From: Gammaproteobacteria bacterium
GTDB taxonomy: Bacteria > Pseudomonadota > Gammaproteobacteria > SZUA-229
NCBI GenBank assembly: GCA_023136715.1
Contig: JAGLQT010000059.1
Coordinates: 1 to 14,321 of the forward strand
Reading direction: 5' to 3'
Length of the DNA: 14,321 nt
The notes below the pieces were generated by a model. The model had not been told where the DNA came from and did not search any database. It worked only from the letters and a program-made list of their open reading frames with translations. Each line of letters starts with the position of its first letter. Position 1 is the stretch's first letter. Shown here piece after piece: positions 1 to 6,417 of the stretch. The position numbers and the translations under genes were made by a program.

Positions 1-55
1 ATAAATCTTTCATCCTGACAATGGCAAAAGCCACAATCACTAGAAATGCTAACAA
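1..55 (-). CDS. MbhD-like (DUF4040) subunit of Mrp-type antiporter, N-terminal fragment
   Basis: The reading frame open from about base 88 down to base 1 encodes a single hydrophobic helix followed by AIVRMKDL. This matches the start of MbhD/DUF4040 subunits, which follow mnhG in Mrp operons of this gene order and are membrane components of the antiporter complex. The frame is closed upstream by a stop at 89-91 and runs off the left window edge. No ATG or GTG lies at the position where the family normally starts. The listed start is TTG at 53-55. The family-like residues ESLIDIV extend upstream of it, so translation may begin at a nonstandard codon around 68-82, inside the end of mnhG. The gene overlaps or abuts mnhG, consistent with translational coupling. 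The family call rests on about 27 residues and on gene order. Confidence 0.55.
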   Translation of the reverse strand, partial: MLAFLVIVAFAIVRMKDL

Positions 56-66
56 TACGATATCTA

Positions 67-405
67 TCAGGGATTCGATGATGTCGACTCACTGTCTGAT
101 TTACTGTCTTTCTGCATTGATAACTCATCGTATCTGGCAGCATTGGCTAATGCATGGCTTGCCGTGGGGCTGATGAATATAGCCATGAGCAGGATGATCA
201 TTAGCTTCACATCTACTAGAAAATCCGGGTTGTAGAATATCAGGCCGATTAGGATCATCGCCGTAGCTAGTGTGTCGGTCACACCGACTGCATGCATTCG
301 AGTATAAAAATCTGGAAAGCGTAAGATGCCAAGCCCACCCGTGAGACATAAAAAGCTGCCTATCAGTAAAAGCAAGCCACTACTAATATTCATTAATAGA
401 TCCAT
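67..405 (-). CDS. mnhG: Na+/H+ antiporter subunit G (MnhG/MrpG/PhaG)
   Basis: This 112-residue protein has three predicted membrane helices (about residues 8-26, 43-60 and 65-85) and a hydrophilic Ser/Asp-rich tail. The stretch GILRFPDFYTRMHAVGVTDT (about residues 26-45) is the hallmark of MnhG/MrpG subunits. Mrp complexes are multi-subunit cytoplasmic-membrane antiporters that exchange Na+ (or K+/Li+) for protons and belong with complex I-like membrane modules. MnhG is a small subunit required for assembly or activity, not the proton channel itself. Its start codon overlaps the mnhF stop by one base (TAATG), so translation is probably coupled. Length is normal for the family. A second Met at residue 5 is a possible alternative start, but the first Met sits exactly at the overlap and is preferred. 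Confidence 0.93.
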   Translation of the reverse strand: MDLLMNISSGLLLLIGSFLCLTGGLGILRFPDFYTRMHAVGVTDTLATAMILIGLIFYNPDFLVDVKLMIILLMAIFISPTASHALANAARYDELSMQKDSKSDSESTSSNP

Positions 406-680
406 TATTTTTTCGGTTGCTCGCTGTGTTTGATTACGAAATGGTTGGAATAACGCAATACGCCGATTACGCTAATAAAATTGATAAGGGCATAAACGAT
501 AGCGATATCCAGAAACTCTGGCCGACCCATGACAAAACCTAACAGTGAAATAAGTAAAACGGTTTTGGTACCAAACATATTGACAGCAAGTACACGGTCA
601 TAGGGTGTAGGCCCCATAATCGCTCGAATAATCGCCATCATCATGACGACTAGAATGGCTAAGGTTGCAGCTATTAACAT
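405..680 (-). CDS. mnhF: Na+/H+ antiporter subunit F (MnhF/MrpF)
   Basis: This 91-residue, three-helix membrane protein carries the stretch RAIMGPTPYDRVLAVNMFGT (about residues 19-38). It corresponds to the conserved GP-x-x-x-DR segment of MnhF/MrpF subunits, and is followed by a helix with the conserved acidic pattern LDIAIVYALINF. It is a small membrane subunit of the Mrp cation/proton antiporter. The start overlaps the end of mnhE by 7 bp and the stop overlaps the start of mnhG by 1 bp. The E-F-G order is therefore a tight, translationally coupled operon read leftward. Length and composition are ordinary for the family, and nothing looks damaged. Confidence 0.93.
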   Translation of the reverse strand: MLIAATLAILVVMMMAIIRAIMGPTPYDRVLAVNMFGTKTVLLISLLGFVMGRPEFLDIAIVYALINFISVIGVLRYSNHFVIKHSEQPKK

Positions 681-1150
681 TGGCTTTCCACTTGAGTGAC
701 TCGTTTGTCCATTTCTCCAGCTTCCAGGTCTTTAATCGATTCCTTTAATAAAGCATGAACCAGGAACTGATCACCTTCTATATTTACTGTAACGGTTCCA
801 GGCGTCAGTGTGATGGAGTTAGCATAGATGACTTTCCCCATCTCCGTTTTCTGGCTGGCTGTAATGGTCGCAAAAACAGGAGATATTGACTTGTTGCCAA
901 GCCAGATATGTTTTACCACCAATAAATTGGCAAGAAAAATTTCTTTAGTAAGCCAGGCATGGTAAGCGGGTATTTTTAAAGTGAGACACAAGGGTTGAGC
1001 TTCGTGGTCAATTACATCCATTTGGTGTGCTACGTACACAACGGAAGCAATCGATATTATTCCAAGCCACAGCATGAGGGACGTGTGGTGTTCTGAGTTA
1101 GCCAGCCAGAATGCAGCTAAAGCTAGAGATAGCAGAATAGTATGTCGCAT
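674..1150 (-). CDS. mnhE: Na+/H+ antiporter subunit E (MnhE/MrpE)
   Basis: This 158-residue protein has two N-terminal hydrophobic helices (about 3-18 and 24-42) and a soluble C-terminal domain of about 110 residues. The features ITLTPGTVTVNIEGDQFLVHAL (about residues 111-132) and the preceding Trp-Leu-x-K-E-I-F-L-A-N segment are diagnostic of MnhE/MrpE (PF01899). It is a membrane subunit of the Mrp antiporter, and its soluble domain probably faces the cytoplasm. It is the first gene of the visible operon, which fits the E-F-G-MbhD-B-C-D arrangement seen in many gammaproteobacteria and differs from the A-first order of Bacillus. The ATG at 1148-1150 is the only sensible start. Gene-free DNA of about 690 bp lies upstream, so the operon promoter is presumably there. 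Confidence 0.92.
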   Translation of the reverse strand: MRHTILLSLALAAFWLANSEHHTSLMLWLGIISIASVVYVAHQMDVIDHEAQPLCLTLKIPAYHAWLTKEIFLANLLVVKHIWLGNKSISPVFATITASQKTEMGKVIYANSITLTPGTVTVNIEGDQFLVHALLKESIKDLEAGEMDKRVTQVESQC

Positions 1151-1163
1151 GAGTTTACTGATT

Positions 1164-1206
1164 CTCTTCTAAGAGTGCATAAAATGGCCATGCCAGAGTG
1201 AACTCT
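1164..1206. promoter_or_regulatory. Paired 12-bp palindromes upstream of mnhE (candidate operators)
   Basis: CTCTT-CT-AAGAG lies at 1164-1175 and AGAGT-GA-ACTCT at 1195-1206. Both arms are perfect, each site is 12 bases, and the centres are 31 bases apart, about three helical turns. They sit 14-56 bases upstream of the mnhE start. This is the layout of a two-site operator or of a 5' leader structure for the Mrp operon. No known regulator site is recognised, so the function is inferred from position and symmetry only. Confidence 0.3.
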
Positions 1207-1403
1207 TGTTATTAATGTGAAAAAGATGCCTATCGTTGACCTTGATTGTTGATCAGGTCGGTCTGCATGGGCGCTCAGCTTTAAATTCATCAATATAATA
1301 TCACTTAGTTTCCAACTCTTACTCGTTAATTTGTCTTAACTGTATCTAGTCATGGATTTCATCATATAGTTCAGCAGCACTACACTCAGGCTGATAAATC
1401 AGT

Positions 1404-1547
1404 ATGACCAGTCAAAATAAAACTTATGTAGCCACAGATCAGAGTGGATAAACAGTCCACGTATCTGCATTCACCGAGAGTGAAGCGAGGCAAAAAGCTG
1501 AGGAAATATTAGGCTATGGAAATGTTGTTACGTTTCATGAAATATAA
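1404..1547 (+). pseudogene. Small gene of 47 codons interrupted by one in-frame TAA
   Basis: From ATG 1404 the frame reads MTSQNKTYVATDQSG, then TAA at 1449-1451, then continues open with a protein-like composition: TVHVSAFTESEARQKAEEIL followed by GYGNVVTFHEI and a TAA at 1545-1547. A single A-to-T change would turn an AAA lysine codon into this TAA, giving an intact DQSGKTVHV. The joined product would be a small basic-acidic protein with a beta-strand start and an amphipathic helix (FTESEARQKAEEIL). The second half has no in-frame ATG, GTG or TTG, so it cannot be translated independently by ordinary initiation. There is no good ribosome-binding site before the ATG. I read this as a recently inactivated small gene. 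The alternatives are chance coding likeness or a sequencing error. I do not recognise the family with confidence. Confidence 0.45.
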
Positions 1548-1604
1548 AGTGAGTTATAAAGATATATAGCAACCAGGTCATTTTCCAATAGCTGATTTAC
1601 AGCA

Positions 1605-1625
1605 TCTGTGCAGACTCTGTGCAGA
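1605..1625. repeat. Tandem 10-bp palindromic repeat
   Basis: TCTGTGCAGA occurs perfectly twice, at 1605-1614 and 1616-1625, separated by one base, so the period is 11 bases. Each unit is itself a palindrome, TCTG-N2-CAGA. This could be a tandem operator for a dimeric regulator binding the same helical face, or a chance microduplication. It is about 200 bases downstream of the nhaD stop and is not clearly attached to a promoter. Confidence 0.5.
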
Positions 1626-1780
1626 ATGGTCGTGTAAAAAGGTTAATAATCATCATTATTAGTAATTACTTATAGAAGAGATAGTAACTATAAGAAAGCA
1701 ATCGTAATCGCTCGTAAGCAGAATTCAGAGAACTTAAAAACCCCAGCGCCAAGTTTATCGTAACCATTTACCATATACAG

Positions 1781-1814
1781 AAAAAAAGCAGGACGTTTTC
1801 CCGTCCTGCTTTTT
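1781..1814 (-). terminator. Intrinsic terminator after nhaD (bidirectional form)
   Basis: A perfect 9-bp stem AGCAGGACG (1787-1795) / CGTCCTGCT (1802-1810) encloses a six-base loop. It is flanked by A7 on the left and T4 on the right, so the stem can extend with A-T pairs. Read on the minus strand it ends in a run of seven T, as a rho-independent terminator should, and lies 26-59 bases past the nhaD stop codon. It could also stop any rightward transcript. Confidence 0.88.
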
Positions 1815-1839
1815 CAGTATAAAACTAAGGGGTTATTTT

Positions 1840-3285
1840 CTAGGTAAAATAACTCTCGTTCCACCACATATGCACAGCAATGCTCGCTGCATAACCAAGC
1901 GCGATCACTGGTGTCCATTTAAGGTGACCAAAGAAAGTGTACTTACCCTGCGCCTGCCCCATCAGCGCTACACCTGCGGCTGAACCAATCGACAACAATG
2001 AACCACCAACACCGGCAGTCAAGGTGACCAGCAACCACTGCCCCGTATCCATATGAGGCTCCATGGTGAGTACAGCAAACATCACCGGAATATTATCGAC
2101 AATCGCTGACAAGACACCAACGGCAACATTGGCCTTGGTTGGGCCCCAGTCGGTATACATAATTTCAGAAACCAATGATAAGTAACCAAGGAAACCTAAA
2201 CCGCCTACACACAAAACAACACCGTAGAAGAACAGCAAGGTATCCCATTCGGCACGTGCAATTTTGTTGAACACATTAAAGGCAACCACTTCACCGAGCT
2301 GGCCTTCTTGTTCTTCGTCACCACAACGCGCGATGATGCAGCGATTATGTGTTTTCTTCAGGAAGTAACCGAAGAACTGCAAGTAACCTAAACCGGTCAA
2401 CATACCAATTACTGGGGGCAGGCCAAGAAAGTTATGGAAGCTCACTGCGGTAACAATAGTTAAAAGGAACAATGCAATGATACGTTTCGCACCACGGGAC
2501 ATAACAGCAGAGTCATCTGTACCTTCTGGTTGTTCATCAGGCACAGCGAAATGCATGATTGCTGCTGGCACGACAAAGTTAACAACAGAGGGAACGAACA
2601 GTGCAAAGAAAGTACCAAAACTTACCATACCTTTTTGCCACACCATCAGCGTGGTGATGTCACCAAAGGGTGAGAACGCACCACCGGCATTTGCGGCGAC
2701 AACAATGTTGATACAGGCCAGGGTGACAAATTTGGTATTGGTACCACCAACAGCCAGAACCACGGCACACATTAATAATGCAGTGGTTAGGTTATCGGCA
2801 ACTGGCGAAATAAAGAATGCCAGAACACCTGTCATCCAGAATAATTTACGGAAACCGAAACCCTTGGCGATCAACCATGAACGCAAAGCATCGAAGACTT
2901 TGCGCTCTTCCATGGCGTTGATGTAAGTCATCGCGACCAGCAGGAACAACATCAGCTCTGCGTATTCGAGCAGGTTGTGGCGAACGGCATGTTCAGCCAA
3001 CTTGGACATTTCAGGGCCCTGTTGCGTGTACACCCAACCGATGGTGCCCCAGATTATGCCGGCGGCAATAATGACCGGCTTAGATTTGCGTAAATGCAAA
3101 AACTCTTCACCGATCACCAGCGCATAAGCAACGACAAAAACAACGATAGCAAAAAATCCCACGCCAGCATCTGTCAGATCAAGGCGTGTTGCTTCACCTG
3201 TGGCTGCTGCGGTACTCGCCAGTGTCATGGTTGGCAACATCAAAGCCGCCAGTGCCAGCCAGGTTTTATTCAAAAGTTTAGACAT
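1840..3285 (-). CDS. nhaD: NhaD-type Na+/H+ antiporter
   Basis: This 481-residue polytopic membrane protein has about 12 hydrophobic helices. Characteristic NhaD stretches are EERKVFDALRSWLI (about 126-139), FFISPVADNLTTALLM (about 157-172) and NAGGAFSPFGDITTLM (about 199-214). The Asp, Asn and Thr residues in the last two are in the regions reported as important for cation exchange in Vibrio NhaD. NhaD (TC 2.A.62) exports Na+ or Li+ in exchange for H+ at alkaline pH and high salt. The first 24 residues form a signal-peptide-like helix ending in an Ala-rich stretch, usual for this family. The ATG is preceded by an AGGA about nine bases upstream. The gene starts 23 bases after the stop of the upstream SLC13 gene, so the two are probably cotranscribed, and it ends in a strong terminator. 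Length is normal. Confidence 0.93.
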   Translation of the reverse strand: MSKLLNKTWLALAALMLPTMTLASTAAATGEATRLDLTDAGVGFFAIVVFVVAYALVIGEEFLHLRKSKPVIIAAGIIWGTIGWVYTQQGPEMSKLAEHAVRHNLLEYAELMLFLLVAMTYINAMEERKVFDALRSWLIAKGFGFRKLFWMTGVLAFFISPVADNLTTALLMCAVVLAVGGTNTKFVTLACINIVVAANAGGAFSPFGDITTLMVWQKGMVSFGTFFALFVPSVVNFVVPAAIMHFAVPDEQPEGTDDSAVMSRGAKRIIALFLLTIVTAVSFHNFLGLPPVIGMLTGLGYLQFFGYFLKKTHNRCIIARCGDEEQEGQLGEVVAFNVFNKIARAEWDTLLFFYGVVLCVGGLGFLGYLSLVSEIMYTDWGPTKANVAVGVLSAIVDNIPVMFAVLTMEPHMDTGQWLLVTLTAGVGGSLLSIGSAAGVALMGQAQGKYTFFGHLKWTPVIALGYAASIAVHMWWNESYFT

Positions 3286-3308
3286 AATGTCGTTCCTAAT
3301 AATCTAAA

Positions 3309-5282
3309 TTAAAATACCAAATTCATCATTAGCATCATAACGACCAGGAATAATATGGTCATAATACCGCCTGCTTTCATAAAGTCCGGTACTCTATAAC
3401 CACCAGGACCCATGATCAAGGCGTTCACCTGATGGGTTGGAATCAGGAATGAGTTTGAGGTTGCAATAGCGACGGTCAAAGCAAATACCGCAGGACTGGC
3501 ATCAACACCATTGGCCTGCAAACTAACCGCAATATTCACGGCTAATGGTACCAGCAGTACCGTTGCACCTACGTTGGACATAACCAGGGTAAAGAAGGTA
3601 GCCAGAATCGCAATAGATAACTGGATAACCCAGACATCCATATCACCGACCACTAACAGAGTCTGCTGTGCAATCCAGGCTGCCGTACCCGATGTTTCAA
3701 CGGCGAGGCCTAACGGAATCAAACTCGCCAGCAGGAATACAGTTTTCCATGAAACCGCTTCATAGGCTTCATCAATATTCAGTACGCCGGATAACACCAT
3801 GCCAATGGCACCGGTTAACAATGCTACTGATAAACGTAAATCAGTAAACAGCACCATAGACAGGGCGATGGCAAAGAACAAACCCGCCCAGCCAACTTTA
3901 TGAGGACGCACTTCTTCGTGTGGGTACTCTGTGGTCACCACAACAAAGTTAGAATCTTTTTCCAGACGCGCCAGTGCAGCCCAGCTAGTGTGAACAACCA
4001 AAGTATCACCGGCTTCGAAAGGCAGGTTACGAATATTGTCACCTTCGCGCAGGGTTTCACCATCACGATGCAGAGCGACCAGTGCGGTACCGTAAGTTTT
4101 ACGCAACCACAAGTCACAGGCACTCTTACCAATTAAGTGAGAACCGGGTGGAATAACGATGTCCGCAATACCCGATTTTGCTGTTGATAATGAATCTGCA
4201 AAAGTATCCAGCTCACTGTGCAGCTCAAGGTCATATTTTTCAGTGAAGGCCAATAAATTTTTCGGCGCAGCCAGAACACCCAGTACGCTACCCGCAGCGA
4301 TACCAGTATCACGTGACAAACCACCCGCACCAACGCGCACGTCTTCACTACCGCTGCGTACTGCAACTACGCGAATGCGCTGTTCATGCTCGACATCATT
4401 CAGGTTAACGCCAACCAGAGCGCTGTCTTTTGGTACGGTGACTTCGAACAGGTCATAATCAAGACCATAAATTTTCTTGAAGTAATTAATCGCATCGCCG
4501 CCTTTGGTGCCTTTTTCAGCATCGGTTTTAGGCAGTACAAAACGACCCATGATGACAAAATAAATAATACCGGTAGCAACCAGAGCCAAACCAATCGGCG
4601 TTACTGAGAACAGGCCCCAGGTATCCATCTGCTGAGCAGCGGGTAACGCCTGGTTAGAAGTCAGGATCAGGTCGTTGAGCAAGATCAGTGGTGAAGAACC
4701 CACCATGGTCACGGTACCACCGAGAATCGCGCAGAAGCCCATGGGCATTAACAAACGAGACATCGGCAAACCGGAGCGGGCTGAAATACGACTAACAACA
4801 GGCAGGAACAGAGCGGCAGCACCGACGTTTTGCATGAATGAAGAAATAATCGCTACGGTACTGGAGATGATGGGAATAATGCGACCTTCGGTTTTACCGC
4901 CTACTTTCAGAATAAACGCCGCTACTTTGGTCATCAGGCCGGTTTTATCCAGACCCGCACCGATAATCATCACCGCAATAATCGACATCACCGCATTACT
5001 GGAGAAGCCATTGAAGATTTGCTGGGTATCGACCAGGCCCTGTTCCAGGCCCATCAGCGGTGCAAACAAGGTGGTCAACCCCAGCAGTACCATAATGCTG
5101 ATGGCCGCGACATCAACGCCCACCACTTCAAAGGCGAACAGGTAGATAGTGAGCAGCAAGAAGCCCGTCACCCAGGCCACTGGCACAGAAGGGGTGACGG
5201 TAGACAGCCACAATCCAACGATCACAAAAACAACCGCCACAACGATTTTCTTTATCGGTAAAGCTTTTTTTTCTTCAGTCAT
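3309..5282 (-). CDS. SLC13/DASS-family permease with two TrkA-C domains
   Basis: This 657-residue protein has a membrane half at residues 12-250, a soluble insert at about 270-447, and a second membrane half at about 463-657. The insert holds two RCK_C/TrkA-C-like repeats: EVTVPKDSALVGVNL... (about 280-340) and DIVIPPGSHLIGKSACDLWL... (about 374-436). This architecture defines bacterial SLC13-type anion permeases, which import sulfate or dicarboxylates, often with Na+. The paired re-entrant signatures are FMQNVGAAALFLP (about 149-161) and VMSNVGATVLLVP (about 567-579). The first has Gln in place of the Ser of the usual S-N-T motif. The substrate cannot be read from sequence; sulfate is a reasonable guess. 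The insert suggests gating by a small cytoplasmic ligand. It is the first gene of a two-gene unit with nhaD and divergent from a LysR regulator. No good ribosome-binding site precedes the ATG. Confidence 0.88.
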   Translation of the reverse strand: MTEEKKALPIKKIVVAVVFVIVGLWLSTVTPSVPVAWVTGFLLLTIYLFAFEVVGVDVAAISIMVLLGLTTLFAPLMGLEQGLVDTQQIFNGFSSNAVMSIIAVMIIGAGLDKTGLMTKVAAFILKVGGKTEGRIIPIISSTVAIISSFMQNVGAAALFLPVVSRISARSGLPMSRLLMPMGFCAILGGTVTMVGSSPLILLNDLILTSNQALPAAQQMDTWGLFSVTPIGLALVATGIIYFVIMGRFVLPKTDAEKGTKGGDAINYFKKIYGLDYDLFEVTVPKDSALVGVNLNDVEHEQRIRVVAVRSGSEDVRVGAGGLSRDTGIAAGSVLGVLAAPKNLLAFTEKYDLELHSELDTFADSLSTAKSGIADIVIPPGSHLIGKSACDLWLRKTYGTALVALHRDGETLREGDNIRNLPFEAGDTLVVHTSWAALARLEKDSNFVVVTTEYPHEEVRPHKVGWAGLFFAIALSMVLFTDLRLSVALLTGAIGMVLSGVLNIDEAYEAVSWKTVFLLASLIPLGLAVETSGTAAWIAQQTLLVVGDMDVWVIQLSIAILATFFTLVMSNVGATVLLVPLAVNIAVSLQANGVDASPAVFALTVAIATSNSFLIPTHQVNALIMGPGGYRVPDFMKAGGIMTILFLVVMMLMMNLVF

Positions 5283-5424
5283 AATGATTCAATATTACTA
5301 TTTAAGGAAATTCTAAATTTTTCGAGGCGCGCATTGTAGTCAACTAGACTTAAACTGAAAAGCGAAATAAAATGGCCGCTATGAACAATAATTTCGCACA
5401 GCAAATACGGCCTAATTAATCCAC
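5283..5424. promoter_or_regulatory. Divergent SLC13-nhaD / LysR promoter region with candidate LysR site
   Basis: The 142-base divergent intergenic region contains the 13-base inverted repeat AGTC-N5-GACT at 5338-5350. It is overlapped by T-N11-A spacing (5340 and 5352), the loose signature of LysR-type operators. On the minus strand a TACAAT (opposite 5334-5339) lies at its edge and may serve as a -10 for the SLC13-nhaD unit, but no convincing -35 was found. Divergent placement next to a LysR gene is the main argument. Confidence 0.35.
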
Positions 5425-6258
5425 ATGGACATAGAACAACTCAAGACTTTTCTCGAAGTAGAACGCATGCGAAACTTCCGCAAAGCCGCGGAAAACCTGT
5501 GCATTTCGCCCTCGGCGATCAGCGCCCGCATCCGCCAGCTGGAACAGACACTGGGCCTGGCCCTGTTCCGACGGGATCGCCAGAAAGTCAGCCTGACCCC
5601 AGCTGGTGAGCGCTTTGAGCGCCATGCCCGCTTCATACTCGGTGCCTGGGAACGCGCCCATGAGGAAATTGCACTCAGCGACCAGGTCGATAAACGCCTG
5701 ACGGTCGCCGGTGTCACCAGCCTGTGGGAGATTTTACTCCAGGACTGGCTCAACAATATCCACTGTAATGCTCCGTTAATAGGTCTGCGCGCCGAAGCCA
5801 GCGCCTATGAAGGCATCGTACAAAAGCTGGAACAGGGCTCTATTGATCTCGGTTTTCTCTACGAACCACCGCAATTACGAGATATGGTGGTGCAGGAAGT
5901 CGGTGATGTTTCACTCATTATGGTCAGCGAGGAAAAGAATATCAGTGTCGATGATGCTTTATCAGAAGGTTATATTCGTGTTGACTGGGGCACCCAGTTC
6001 ACCAGCCTGCACGAAGATTACTTCCCGCAACGCCCGATTGCAGCTGTCCGCGCCAATATAGCCAGTATTGCACTCGGCCTGATTGATAATTGCGGCGGTG
6101 CTGCCTATTTACCCACTTCACTGGTCAATGAGAAGCTGGAACAGGGCAAACTCTTCAAAGTTGAAGATGCTCCTGAGATACCATTGAAAGCCTATGCCAT
6201 ATTCCACATGCACGGTGAGCATCGAAATCTGATTGAGCAACTATTGCATACACTATAA
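5425..6258 (+). CDS. LysR-family transcriptional regulator
   Basis: This 277-residue protein has an N-terminal winged helix-turn-helix at about residues 1-60. MDIEQLKTFLEVERMRNFRK leads into AAENLCISPSAISARIRQLE, then LGLALFRRDRQKVSLTPAGE, the textbook LysR start. The linker helix follows (about 62-86), then a co-inducer domain from about 90 to 277, slightly shorter than the typical 290-300 residues. It resembles HdfR-type regulators in its N-terminal wording. LysR proteins usually control a divergent target, here the SLC13 permease-nhaD pair. The role could be analogous to NhaR control of nhaA in enteric bacteria, but that is inference. The effector is unknown. The ATG is supported by exact family alignment, although no Shine-Dalgarno sequence is visible before it. 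Confidence 0.93.
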   Translation: MDIEQLKTFLEVERMRNFRKAAENLCISPSAISARIRQLEQTLGLALFRRDRQKVSLTPAGERFERHARFILGAWERAHEEIALSDQVDKRLTVAGVTSLWEILLQDWLNNIHCNAPLIGLRAEASAYEGIVQKLEQGSIDLGFLYEPPQLRDMVVQEVGDVSLIMVSEEKNISVDDALSEGYIRVDWGTQFTSLHEDYFPQRPIAAVRANIASIALGLIDNCGGAAYLPTSLVNEKLEQGKLFKVEDAPEIPLKAYAIFHMHGEHRNLIEQLLHTL

Positions 6259-6278
6259 ATGTCAAAACACAGACATTT
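6257..6278 (+). terminator. Weak hairpin at the end of the LysR gene
   Basis: AAATGTC (6257-6263) pairs with GACATTT (6272-6278) across an eight-base loop, beginning inside the LysR stop codon and followed by an AT-rich stretch. The stem is short and AT-rich, so it is at best a weak terminator. No better candidate exists before the next gene. Confidence 0.3.
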
Positions 6279-6417
6279 CATTTATCACACATATTACAGA
6301 TTAATCAGAGTTATCTTATTTATTTCTTCTCAAATAATTTTTCACAATCCAGATCAAATCTCTAAACCCTAAACTCAGCTAGACTCTGTCGCTTTTACAG
6401 ACACTCAAAATATTTAT

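Larger units (their letters stand above)
1151..1839. other. Long intergenic stretch between mnhE and nhaD
   Basis: No intact gene of ordinary size is visible on either strand. From left to right the stretch holds two 12-base palindromes close to mnhE, about 180 bases of AT-rich sequence with nothing recognised, a small coding-like frame interrupted by one stop codon (1404-1547), a tandem 10-base palindromic repeat (1605-1625), about 150 AT-rich bases with nothing recognised, and a strong terminator next to nhaD. Frequent stops and AT-richness fit decayed or regulatory DNA. Confidence 0.7.

Noticed and set aside
1243..1257. TTGAT...ATCAG near 1243-1257 as an FNR/CRP-type operator
   Set aside because: The spacer is five bases and the right arm is imperfect, so it does not fit the FNR consensus.
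1391..1402. Palindrome CTGAT-AA-ATCAG just before the interrupted small gene
   Set aside because: The symmetry is real, but it is a short AT-rich 12-base site with no promoter evidence, and the following gene is probably dead.
2477..2926. 149-codon open frame on the plus strand inside nhaD
   Set aside because: It is antisense to a well-supported antiporter gene, has low-complexity Thr/Ala/Pro-rich composition, and shows no start signal or family resemblance.
4675..5145. 156-codon open frame on the plus strand inside the SLC13 gene
   Set aside because: It is antisense to conserved membrane segments and its composition is that expected from the complement of hydrophobic codons.
5374..5412. 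GGCCG...CGGCC inverted repeat before the LysR gene as a terminator or riboswitch
   Set aside because: It has only five base pairs over a loop of about 29 bases and no T tail, so it is not convincing.
5412..5756. 114-codon open frame on the minus strand across the LysR start
   Set aside because: It lies opposite the conserved helix-turn-helix coding region, and its Arg/Ser-rich product has no recognisable features.
6330..6370. FNR-like half-site (GATCAA) upstream of the TauE/SafE-like gene
   Set aside because: Relatives of this gene often sit in cbb3 oxidase clusters that FNR controls, so I looked. Only one half of the TTGAT-N4-ATCAA palindrome is present.
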